Positions 7,450 to 15,217 of a DNA stretch of 15,217 bases are shown here, one piece after another (within the stretch, counting starts at the first letter, position 1; each line of letters starts with the position of its first letter). Source of the stretch: an uncultured Pseudorhodoferax sp. GTDB taxonomy: Bacteria > Pseudomonadota > Gammaproteobacteria > Burkholderiales > Burkholderiaceae. The position numbers and the translations under genes were made by a program. The notes under the pieces were generated by a model, which worked only from the letters and a program-made list of their open reading frames with translations, was not told the origin of the DNA and ran no database searches. The DNA is taken from contig CAJYRH010000238.1 in the NCBI GenBank assembly GCA_913776795.1, forward strand, positions 1 through 15,217, read 5' to 3'.

Positions 7450-8049
7450 ATGGACCTGGTCCTGGCTTCCAACAACAAGGGCAAGCTGGCCGAGTTGCAA
7501 GCCCTGTTCGCGCCGCTGGATGTGCGCCTGGTGGCCCAGGGTGAACTGGGCGTGCCCGAGGCCGAGGAGCCGTTCCGCACCTTCGTCGAGAACGCGCTGA
7601 CCAAGGCCCGCAATGCTGCGCACCACACCGGCCTGGCCGCCGTCGCCGACGACGCCGGCCTGTGCGTCGACGCCTTCGGTGGCCTGCCGGGCGTGGACAC
7701 GGCCTACTACGCGACGCAGTTCGGCTATGCCAAGGGCGACGACAACAACGTGCGCGCGCTGCTCGAGCAGATGCGCGGCGTGCAGGACCGGCGTGCCGCG
7801 CTCGTCAGCACGCTGGTGGCCGTGCGCAGCCCCCAGGATCCGGAGCCGCTGATCGCGGTCGGCCGCGCCGTGGGCCGCATCACCGAGGCGCCGGTCGGCG
7901 AAGGCGGCTTCGGCTTCGATCCGGTGATGTGGATCGAGGCGTTCGGCAAGACCTTCGCCGAACTGCCGGCGGAGGTGAAGAACGCCCACAGCCACCGCGG
8001 GCAGGCTGCGCGCGAGATGCTGCGGCTGATGCGCGAGCGCTGGTTCTAG
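7450..8049 (+). CDS. rdgB: dITP/XTP non-canonical purine NTP pyrophosphatase (RdgB/HAM1)
   Basis: 199 residues, the family's usual size. The enzyme hydrolyses dITP, ITP and XTP to monophosphates and keeps deaminated purines out of nucleic acids. Motifs are SNNKGKLAEL (7-16), ENALTKA (47-53), ADDAGLCVDAFGGLPG (66-81, with the metal/catalytic Asp pair D67-D68), GFGFDP (153-158) and SHRGQA (181-186), all at expected places. The segment after LPG reads VDTAYYA rather than the common SARYAG form; such variants occur in the family. It begins two bases after the rph stop and ends two bases before the hemW start, so it is surely co-transcribed. Confidence 0.97.
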   Translation: MDLVLASNNKGKLAELQALFAPLDVRLVAQGELGVPEAEEPFRTFVENALTKARNAAHHTGLAAVADDAGLCVDAFGGLPGVDTAYYATQFGYAKGDDNNVRALLEQMRGVQDRRAALVSTLVAVRSPQDPEPLIAVGRAVGRITEAPVGEGGFGFDPVMWIEAFGKTFAELPAEVKNAHSHRGQAAREMLRLMRERWF

Positions 8050-8051
8050 CG

Positions 8052-9320
8052 ATGTCCGGCATGCGCGCCCGCGAACTGGCGGACTTTATGCGGCCCAGCG
8101 TGCTGCAGCTGCAGGCGCTTCCGCCGCTGGCGCTGTACCTGCACCTGCCCTGGTGCATCCGCAAGTGCCCCTACTGCGACTTCAACTCGCATGCCGTGCG
8201 CGGCGATGAAGCGGTCGTTCGCTGGGGCGGTGCCGACGCGCCCACCGTGACCCAGGTGTCGGCCCCCGCAGAACTGCCCGAGCAGCGCTACATCGACGCG
8301 CTGATCGCCGACCTCGAGGCCGCGTTGCCGCTGGTCTGGGGCCGCACCGTGCACAGCATCTTCATCGGCGGGGGGACGCCCAGCCTGTTCTCGCCGCAGG
8401 CCATCGACCGGCTGCTGGGCGACGTGCGCGCACGGCTGCGGCTGGAGGCCGATTGCGAGATCACGCTGGAGGCCAATCCCGGCACCTTCGAGAAGGACCG
8501 CTTCCGCGCCTACCGCGCCGCCGGCGTCACGCGCCTGTCCGTGGGCGTGCAGAGTTTCGACGACGCCATGCTGCAGGCCGTGGGCCGCGTGCACGACCGC
8601 CGCCAGGCCATCGCCGCGCTCGAGGAGGCGGGCGAGGCGTTCGACACCTTCAACCTGGACCTCATGTACGCGCTGCCGGGCCAGACGCCCGGCATGCTGG
8701 CGCGGGACCTGGAGACCGCGCTGGCGCTGGCGCCGCCGCACCTGTCGGTCTACCACCTCACCATCGAGCCCAACACCTTTTTCGCCAAGCACCCGCCGAT
8801 GCTGCCGGAGGACGACACCGCCTACGCGATGCTGGACCAGATCACCGAGGCAACCGGCCGCGCGGGGCTGGAGCGCTACGAGGTGTCGGCCTATGCCCGC
8901 GCCGGCCACCGTTGCGTGCACAACGTCAATTACTGGCAGTTCGGCGACTATCTCGGCATCGGCGCGGGCGCGCACAGCAAGCTGAGCTTTGCCCACCGCG
9001 TGGTGCGCCAGGTGCGGCTGCGCGAGCCGGGGCTCTACATGGCGCAGGCCCTGGCCGGGGCCGCGCTGGCGCAGGACGAGGACGTGCGCAGGGCCGACCT
9101 GCCGTTCGAGTTCATGCTCAATGCGCTGCGCCTGCGCGAGGGTTTTGCGCTGCAGGATTTCACCGAACGCACTGGCCTGCCGCTGTCCAGCATCGCGGCC
9201 GGCCTGACCGAAGCCGAGCAGCGCGGCCTGCTGCTGCGGGACGCCGCCCGCGTGCGGCCGAGCGAGAAGGGTTTCGACTTCCTCAGCGATCTGCAGGCAA
9301 TCTTCCTATCCGGCGCCTAG
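8052..9320 (+). CDS. hemW: HemW, radical SAM heme chaperone
   Basis: 422 residues. The radical SAM cluster ligands are C35, C39 and C42 (CIRKCPYC), followed by DFNSH. The residue two after the last Cys is Phe, as in HemW, whereas the coproporphyrinogen dehydrogenase HemN has a fourth Cys there. Other marks are GGGTPSLF (107-114), the LSVGVQSFDD block (162-171), and HNVNYW (290-295) followed by GDYLGIGAGAHSK (298-310). HemW binds heme and hands it to respiratory enzymes; older annotation as oxygen-independent coproporphyrinogen oxidase is probably wrong. Between DFNSH and the next family block lies an extra stretch of about 25 residues (51-77). A Met at residue 4 is an alternative start. Confidence 0.95.
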   Translation: MSGMRARELADFMRPSVLQLQALPPLALYLHLPWCIRKCPYCDFNSHAVRGDEAVVRWGGADAPTVTQVSAPAELPEQRYIDALIADLEAALPLVWGRTVHSIFIGGGTPSLFSPQAIDRLLGDVRARLRLEADCEITLEANPGTFEKDRFRAYRAAGVTRLSVGVQSFDDAMLQAVGRVHDRRQAIAALEEAGEAFDTFNLDLMYALPGQTPGMLARDLETALALAPPHLSVYHLTIEPNTFFAKHPPMLPEDDTAYAMLDQITEATGRAGLERYEVSAYARAGHRCVHNVNYWQFGDYLGIGAGAHSKLSFAHRVVRQVRLREPGLYMAQALAGAALAQDEDVRRADLPFEFMLNALRLREGFALQDFTERTGLPLSSIAAGLTEAEQRGLLLRDAARVRPSEKGFDFLSDLQAIFLSGA

Positions 9321-9346
9321 CGCCTCTACCTCACCGGAGTACATCG

Positions 9347-10144
9347 ATGGATTTGCAACTGACGGGCCAGCATGTCTTGATCACGGGTGGCAGCAAAGGC
9401 ATCGGCTTGGCCTGCGCGCAGGCCTTCCTGCGCGAGGGTGCGCGCGTGAGCCTGGTCTCGCGCGATGCCGGCAACCTCGAGCGTGCCGCATCGGCGCTGC
9501 GGGCCGACTTCGCCGATGCATCCACACGGGTGCAGACCCATGCGGCCGACCTGCGCGACGCGCCCGCGGCGCTGGCGGCGGTCGACGCCATCGAACAGCA
9601 GGCCGGCGCCGTGCAGGTGCTCGTCAACTCCGCCGGTGCGGCCAAACGCACGCCGCCCAACGAGTTGACGCCGCAGGCCTGGCACGACGCCATGGACGCC
9701 AAGTACTTCAGCTACATCCACGTGATCGACCCGCTGGTCAAGCGCATGGCCGAGCGCGGGGGCGGTGCCATCGTCAACGTGGTCGGTGCGGGTGGCAAGG
9801 TTGCGAGCCCCATCCACATGCCGGGCGGCGCGGCCAACGCGGCGCTGATGCTGGTCTCGGCCGGCATGGCCGCGGCATACGCGGCCAAGGGCGTTCGCGT
9901 GAACGCGGTGAATCCGGGGCTCACGCTGACCGAGCGGCTGAAGGAGGGCATGGCGGCCGATGCGCGCCTGCAGGGCATCGACACCGACGAGGCGCTGCGC
10001 CGCGCCACGGCGCGCCTGCCGCTCGGCCGCATCGCCGAGCCGGCCGAGATCGCCGATGCGGTGCTGTTCCTGGCGTCGGCGCGTGCAAGCTACATCACGG
10101 GCGCGATCCTGGCCATGGACGGGGCCGTGACGCCGATGATCTGA
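9347..10144 (+). CDS. Short-chain dehydrogenase/reductase-like protein lacking the catalytic tetrad
   Basis: 265 residues with a clear SDR Rossmann fold: TGGSKGIG (13-20) for the dinucleotide, ADLRD (67-71), NSAG (94-97), and the VNAVNPG block (185-191). The C-terminal PLGRIAEPAEIADAVLFLAS segment and the DGA near the end are also typical. The usual Asn-Ser-Tyr-Lys tetrad is absent by my alignment: the positions read K119, G147, G160 and N164, in MPGGAANAALM where YxxxK should be. It may bind NAD(P) without ordinary carbonyl reduction, or use other residues. The start is supported by GGAG at 336-339 of the 9000s (9336-9339). It follows hemW by 26 bases, so it is likely the operon's last gene. 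The substrate is unknown. Confidence 0.9.
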   Translation: MDLQLTGQHVLITGGSKGIGLACAQAFLREGARVSLVSRDAGNLERAASALRADFADASTRVQTHAADLRDAPAALAAVDAIEQQAGAVQVLVNSAGAAKRTPPNELTPQAWHDAMDAKYFSYIHVIDPLVKRMAERGGGAIVNVVGAGGKVASPIHMPGGAANAALMLVSAGMAAAYAAKGVRVNAVNPGLTLTERLKEGMAADARLQGIDTDEALRRATARLPLGRIAEPAEIADAVLFLASARASYITGAILAMDGAVTPMI

Positions 10145-11002
10145 TCAGTGCTGCAGCCGCCGCAGCGCGGAGACGCGGTCGGCGATGACGGCCGTGTCGC
10201 GCGGCTCGTCGGCGAACACCAGGTACTTTTCCAGGTCGAGCACCGCCTCGTCGGTGTTGCCCAGGTCGGCATGGGTGAGACCGCGGTCGCGGTACTCGGA
10301 CCATGCCTCGGGCAGCAGCACCACGAGCCGGTTCTGCACCGCCAGCAGGCGCTGCGCGTCCGATTGGCTGCGGTGGATCTCCTTCAGGTTGCGCAGCATG
10401 CGCGCCAGGACGTCGCGCGGCCGGGCCGACTGCAGGTACAGGCCCAGCGGCACGTCGAAGTCTTCGCCGTGCTCGGCCTGTTGCTGCTGCTTGTAGGGTG
10501 CCAGGCGCTCCACCAGTTCCTCGCGGCTCAGCGACTGGCCGACGAAGGGATCGATCACCACCTGGCCCTTGGGCAGGTTGACCTTCACCAGGAAGTGGCC
10601 GGGAAAATTGATGCCGCGCACCTGCAGGTTGAGGCTCTGCGCCAGCTCCATCCACAGCACGGCCAGCGAGATGGGGATCCCCATGCGTGTGCGAAGCACC
10701 GCATTGAGATAGCTGTTGTCGGGGTCGTAGTAGTTGTTCACGTTGCCGCCGAAACCGAGTTCTTTGTAGAAGAACTGGTTCAGCATGCGCAGCCGGTGCA
10801 ACGGTGGCGCGTCGGCGGCCAGGCGGCGTTGCAGGCGGGCCTGCAACTGGTCCATGTCGCCGAGAACCTGCTGCACGTCCAGCTCGGGGTATTCGTCGTG
10901 GGCCAGGCTGGCGCAGGCCTCGAGCAGCGGGAATTGCTCGTCGCTCTGGACCAGGGAGGCGAAGTAGTCGAGCGGCGTCGGAATCGGGTAGCTGGGCGGC
11001 AT
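10145..11002 (-). CDS. SirB1-family protein (transglutaminase-like fold plus TPR-like repeats)
   Basis: 285 residues. The core (about 65-155) is the SirB1 transglutaminase-like domain: NYYDPDNSYLNAVLRTRMG (90-108), GIPISLAVLWMELA (108-121), FPGHFLVK (133-140) and VIDPF (149-153). The His (H136) and Asp (D151) of the transglutaminase triad are kept, but serine (S112) sits where the catalytic Cys would be, as appears usual in this family, so it is probably not a classical transglutaminase or protease. Residues about 198-262 look like helical TPR repeats, suggesting protein binding. The precise function is unknown. Its stop codon directly abuts that of the SDR gene on the other strand (TGATCA, 10142-10147), with no room for a terminator. 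It lies 53 bases downstream of murJ on the same strand and may be read from the murJ promoter. Confidence 0.88.
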   Translation of the reverse strand: MPPSYPIPTPLDYFASLVQSDEQFPLLEACASLAHDEYPELDVQQVLGDMDQLQARLQRRLAADAPPLHRLRMLNQFFYKELGFGGNVNNYYDPDNSYLNAVLRTRMGIPISLAVLWMELAQSLNLQVRGINFPGHFLVKVNLPKGQVVIDPFVGQSLSREELVERLAPYKQQQQAEHGEDFDVPLGLYLQSARPRDVLARMLRNLKEIHRSQSDAQRLLAVQNRLVVLLPEAWSEYRDRGLTHADLGNTDEAVLDLEKYLVFADEPRDTAVIADRVSALRRLQH

Positions 11003-11055
11003 CGGTTCTTTGTAATGGACGGGCCAGGGCGCGTCAAGCCAGGCGGCGGATGGCC

Positions 11056-12624
<1,569 letters not shown>

Positions 12625-12686
12625 CGCGGCGAGTGTAGCCAGCGGCCAGGGCGGCGCCCTGGAAGCCGGCCATGTATGGGCGGCGC

Positions 12687-12695
12687 TGTTATACT
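12687..12695 (+). promoter_or_regulatory. Extended -10 promoter of rpsT
   Basis: TGTTATACT has the extended -10 TGn followed by TATACT (12690-12695), close to the sigma-70 consensus. The -35 position is not consensus, which extended -10 promoters tolerate. Predicted transcription starts near 12702, giving a leader of roughly 40 bases that contains AAGGA (12730-12734), 9 bases before the rpsT ATG. Confidence 0.65.
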
Positions 12696-12743
12696 GGCGG
12701 GCTTTGCTGGCAACATCCTCAAGCCCTTTAAGGAACACATACC

Positions 12744-13049
12744 ATGGCAACCAAGCCCAAGAAGAAGAACCCGCGCCTGGCGTCGGGCCGCAAGCGCGTC
12801 CGCCAGGACGTCAAGATCAACGCCGCGAACACCTCGCTGCGCTCCAAATACCGCACCTTCGTCAAGAACGTCGAGAAGGCCGTTGCTGCCGGCGACAAGA
12901 CGAAGGCCACCGAACTGTTCGGCAAGATGCAATCCGTGGTCGACACCGTCGCCGACAAGGGCATCTTCCACAAGAACAAGGCCGCGCGCGACAAGAGCCG
13001 CCTGGCCGCCAAGGTCAAGGCCCTGGCCACTGCCCCGGCCGCAGCCTAA
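12744..13049 (+). CDS. rpsT: 30S ribosomal protein S20
   Basis: 101 residues, very basic, beginning [17 protein letters not shown]. It contains the S20 blocks [21 protein letters not shown] (28-48) and [20 protein letters not shown] (73-92). S20 binds 16S rRNA near helix 44 and helps assemble the small subunit. It is somewhat longer than E. coli S20 (87 residues) because of an Ala-rich tail. It has a good ribosome binding site (AAGGA, 12730-12734), its own extended -10 promoter and a strong terminator, so it is a single-gene unit. In other bacteria S20 represses its own translation through the leader; nothing here proves that. Confidence 0.98.
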   Translation: MATKPKKKNPRLASGRKRVRQDVKINAANTSLRSKYRTFVKNVEKAVAAGDKTKATELFGKMQSVVDTVADKGIFHKNKAARDKSRLAAKVKALATAPAAA

Positions 13050-13064
13050 ACCAGCCAACCCGCC

Positions 13065-13084
13065 CGGGTTGCACTTGCAACCCG
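13065..13084 (+). other. Inverted repeat after rpsT
   Basis: CGGGTTGC (13065-13072) pairs perfectly with GCAACCCG (13077-13084) around the loop ACTT, 15 bases past the rpsT stop. No T-run follows. It may protect the rpsT 3' end or assist the true terminator about 40 bases further on. Confidence 0.5.
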
Positions 13085-13121
13085 CCGTTTGACCGGGTGC
13101 GCTGCCAGCAAGGAAAAAGAG

Positions 13122-13144
13122 AAACCGCCTTCGGGCGGTTTTTT
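13122..13144. terminator. Bidirectional intrinsic terminator between rpsT and the DUF3579 gene
   Basis: AAACCGCC (13122-13129) and GGCGGTTT (13134-13141) form an 8-bp perfect stem closed by a stable TTCG loop, followed by six T (13139-13144). An A-rich run upstream (13113-13124) gives the same arrangement on the minus strand, so it can stop the convergent DUF3579 gene too. Confidence 0.92.
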
Positions 13145-13168
13145 CTTGGGCGCATGGATGTGGGCAGC

Positions 13169-13486
13169 TCAGCGCTTGGGCGGCTCGGGCACCAGGCAGG
13201 CTTCGGCCACCTGCAGTTCGTTGTCCTTGGCGAAGTTCATCGCGAAATCCCAGGCCATCACGTCGTAGTCGCGCAGGTCGTGGTGCACGATCACGCATTT
13301 GATGCCGTTGATCGTGGTCGGCACACACCAGGGCGAATAGCCCAAATGGCTGCCCGGCTGCGGCCCGCCCGGGCGGAACTGGCTCAGCACGCCGGCCAGC
13401 CGCTCGGCCCAGTCGCTGGGGCGAAAGGTCCTGCCGTCGCGCGTGATGCCCTGGATGAAGACTTCCTTGGACGGGGGCGGGGTCAT
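13169..13486 (-). CDS. DUF3579 family protein
   Basis: 105 residues starting MTPPPSKEVFIQGITRDGRTF, which I recognise as DUF3579, a small uncharacterised family of betaproteobacteria. Visible features are RPSDWAERLAGVLSQF (28-43), a central YSPWCVPTTINGIKCVIVH block and the VMAWDFAMNFAKDN segment; there is no signal peptide or membrane helix. No function can be given from sequence. The start at 13486 is chosen because the open frame upstream is low-complexity and unlike the family; a clear ribosome binding site is not seen. It converges on rpsT and is divergent from argD. Confidence 0.88.
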   Translation of the reverse strand: MTPPPSKEVFIQGITRDGRTFRPSDWAERLAGVLSQFRPGGPQPGSHLGYSPWCVPTTINGIKCVIVHHDLRDYDVMAWDFAMNFAKDNELQVAEACLVPEPPKR

Positions 13487-13668
13487 CTGGTCGGATCGGT
13501 GGAGATGGATGCGCTGGGGTGCTGCATTGTGTGCAGGACTCGCTGCAAGAACGGTGCCGTTCTCATGTTGCGGCGCACCACAGTTTAGCCGAGCCGCCCG
13601 TCGCCGCCCTGTCGCCGGGCGCATGGCTGTGATGCGGATTCGTCAAAAAAGCGAGCAATCGCTGCCCC

Positions 13669-13674
13669 TAGAAT
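13669..13674 (+). promoter_or_regulatory. Possible -10 element of the argD-argF operon
   Basis: TAGAAT is one base from the TATAAT consensus and lies in the 276-base divergent gap (13487-13762). No clear -35 stands 16-18 bases upstream. It would give a leader of about 80 bases. I saw no ArgR-type operator. The rest of the gap shows nothing else definite apart from an A-run at 13645-13650. Confidence 0.35.
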
Positions 13675-13762
13675 CGCCGTTCAGCGGGCCCAGGCGACAT
13701 GCCGTGAGGCGCCGGTCTTGCTGAATCCCCCGTGTTTCGCCCCTTCTGGAGAGATCAGCACC

Positions 13763-14971
13763 ATGACCGCTGCCGTAGAGCCCGCATCCCCCCACGTCAT
13801 GAACACCTACGGCCGCGTACCGATCGCGCTGTCGCATGGCCAGGGCGTGCGCGTCTGGGATACGAATGGCAAGCAGTACATCGACGCGCTGGGGGGCATC
13901 GCGGTCAACACGCTGGGCCACAACCACCCCAAGCTGGTGCCGGCGCTGCAGGACCAGCTCACCAAGATCATCCACAGTTCCAACTACTACCACGTGCCCG
14001 GGCAGGAGAAGCTGGCGGCCAAGCTGACTGAACTGGCCGGCATGACCAACGCCTTCTTCTGCTGCACAGGCCTGGAGGCCAACGAGGCCGCCATCAAGCT
14101 GGCGCGCAAGTTCGGCCACGACAAGGGCATCAAAAAACCCGAGATCGTCGTCTACGAGAAGGCCTTCCACGGCCGCAGCATCGCCACGCTGTCCGCCACC
14201 GGCAACAGCAAGGTGCAGCAGGGCTTTGGCCCGCTGGTCGAGGGCTTCATCCGCGTGCCGCTCAACGACATCGCCGCGCTCAAGGCCAGGACCGAAGGCA
14301 ACCCCAACGTGGTGGCCGTGTTCTTCGAGACCATCCAGGGCGAGGGCGGCGTGAACCCCATGCGCGCCGAGTACCTGCAGCAGGTGCGCCAGCTGTGCGA
14401 CGAGCGCGACTGGCTGCTCATGATCGACGAGGTGCAGTGCGGCATGGGCCGCACGGGCAAGTGGTTCGCGCACCAGTGGGCCGGCATCGTGCCCGACGTG
14501 ATGCCACTGGCCAAGGGCCTGGGCTCGGGCGTGCCGATCGGCGCCGTCGTCGCCGGCCCCAAGGCCGCCGGCATCTTCGGCCCCGGCAACCATGGCACCA
14601 CCTTCGGCGGCAACCCGCTGGCCATGCGCGCGGGCATCGAGACCATCCGCATCATGGAAGAAGAGGGCCTGCTGGAGAACGCCGCCAAGGTCGGCGCGCA
14701 CCTCAAGCAGGCGCTGCAGACGGCCTTCGAAGGCGTGGAAGGCTTCAAGGAGATCCGCGGCCAGGGCCTCATGCTCGGCGTGGAACTCACGCGCCCCTGC
14801 GGCGTGCTGACGGCGCGCGCCGCCGAGCGCGGCCTGCTGCTCAGCGTGACGGCCGACTCCGTGATCCGCATGGTGCCCTCGCTGATCCTGTCGCAGGCCG
14901 AGGCCGACGAGATCGTCGCCATCCTCGTGCCGCTGGTGAAGGAATTCCTCGCAGAACCGGTGGCCGCATGA
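13763..14971 (+). CDS. argD: Acetylornithine aminotransferase
   Basis: 402 residues, normal length for this class III PLP-dependent aminotransferase. It converts N-acetylglutamate semialdehyde and glutamate to N-acetylornithine in arginine synthesis; related enzymes also serve lysine synthesis as succinyldiaminopimelate aminotransferase. Motifs are DALGGIAVNTLGHNHP (41-56), TGLEANEAAIKLARK (102-116), AFHGRS (134-139), ETIQGEGGV (189-197), IDEVQCGMGRTGK (221-233, PLP-ring D222) and PLAKGLGSG with the Schiff-base K251, then GTTFGGNPLA (278-287). The usual SGAEAN reads TGLEAN, a mild change. GGAGA (13748-13752) precedes the ATG. Its stop overlaps the argF start (ATGA), which indicates coupling. 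Class III homologues with other substrates cannot be excluded, but the argF neighbour makes ArgD firm. Confidence 0.95.
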   Translation: MTAAVEPASPHVMNTYGRVPIALSHGQGVRVWDTNGKQYIDALGGIAVNTLGHNHPKLVPALQDQLTKIIHSSNYYHVPGQEKLAAKLTELAGMTNAFFCCTGLEANEAAIKLARKFGHDKGIKKPEIVVYEKAFHGRSIATLSATGNSKVQQGFGPLVEGFIRVPLNDIAALKARTEGNPNVVAVFFETIQGEGGVNPMRAEYLQQVRQLCDERDWLLMIDEVQCGMGRTGKWFAHQWAGIVPDVMPLAKGLGSGVPIGAVVAGPKAAGIFGPGNHGTTFGGNPLAMRAGIETIRIMEEEGLLENAAKVGAHLKQALQTAFEGVEGFKEIRGQGLMLGVELTRPCGVLTARAAERGLLLSVTADSVIRMVPSLILSQAEADEIVAILVPLVKEFLAEPVAA

Positions 14972-15217
14972 GCACCAGCAACATCCGGCACTACCTGCAA
15001 TTCAGCGACTTCACGGCCGACGAATACGCCTACCTGTTCGCGCGCGCCGCGCTGATCAAGCGCAAGTTCAAGGGCTACGAGAAGCACCATCCGCTGGCGG
15101 ACCGCACGCTGGCCATGATCTTCGAGAAGGCCAGCACGCGCACGCGCGTGAGCTTCGAGGCCGGCATGTACCAGATGGGCGGCTCGGTGGTCAACCTCAC
15201 CACCGGCGACAGCCAGC
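14968..15217 (+). CDS. argF: Ornithine carbamoyltransferase, 5' part only
   Basis: The first 83 codons are present; the gene continues past the window end. It starts MSTSNIRHYLQFSDFTADEY and contains FEKASTRTRVSFEAGMYQMGG, where STRTR is the carbamoyl-phosphate binding loop of the carbamoyltransferase family. The enzyme joins carbamoyl phosphate to ornithine to give citrulline. The ornithine (not aspartate) assignment comes from the N-terminal similarity and the argD partner that overlaps it by 4 bp; the ornithine-binding SMG motif lies outside the window. Confidence 0.95.
   Translation, partial: MSTSNIRHYLQFSDFTADEYAYLFARAALIKRKFKGYEKHHPLADRTLAMIFEKASTRTRVSFEAGMYQMGGSVVNLTTGDSQ

Noticed and set aside
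8052..9320. Oxygen-independent coproporphyrinogen III oxidase (HemN)
   Set aside because: The fourth cysteine after CxxxCxxC is absent (Phe instead), which marks HemW.

Overview
The window looks like a chromosomal segment of a GC-rich betaproteobacterium, most probably Burkholderiales and near Comamonadaceae. This rests on gene order (yicC divergent from a kinase/phosphatase pair followed by rph-rdgB-hemW; murJ divergent from rpsT; DUF3579 beside argD-argF), on the protein signatures, and on a PEP-CTERM protein. No tRNA, rRNA, CRISPR array, insertion sequence or phage gene is visible.

Region 1 (1-3789) is the accessory part and the most interesting. It holds two secreted-protein genes in tandem. 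The first encodes a small protein with a signal peptide, a cohesin-like beta domain and a C-terminal PEP-CTERM (exosortase) sorting signal. The second encodes a 936-residue secreted GH10 xylanase-type enzyme that ends in a two-repeat calcium-binding dockerin. Side by side, a wall-sorted cohesin and a dockerin-bearing glycoside hydrolase suggest a minimal cellulosome-like device in a Gram-negative: one anchor and one enzyme. The adjacency and domains are read from sequence; the interaction is inferred.

Region 2 (3790-10144) is conserved housekeeping. yicC (endoribonuclease family, minus strand) faces away from a plus-strand run: Ser/Thr kinase, PP2C phosphatase (4-bp overlap with the kinase), RNase PH (rph), dITP/XTP pyrophosphatase (rdgB), the heme chaperone HemW, and a short-chain dehydrogenase-like protein that has lost the normal catalytic residues. 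RNA maturation, nucleotide-pool cleaning and heme delivery share the run with a reversible phosphorylation pair.

Region 3 (10145-13144) has two minus-strand genes, a SirB1/transglutaminase-like TPR protein and the lipid II flippase murJ, then divergent rpsT (ribosomal protein S20) with a good extended -10 promoter and a strong terminator.

Region 4 (13145-15217) has a small DUF3579 protein on the minus strand, then argD overlapping by 4 bp the start of argF, which runs off the window end. These two are consecutive genes of arginine biosynthesis.

No gene-free gap exceeds 300 bases. The longest is the 276-base divergent region 13487-13762, which holds a possible argD promoter.
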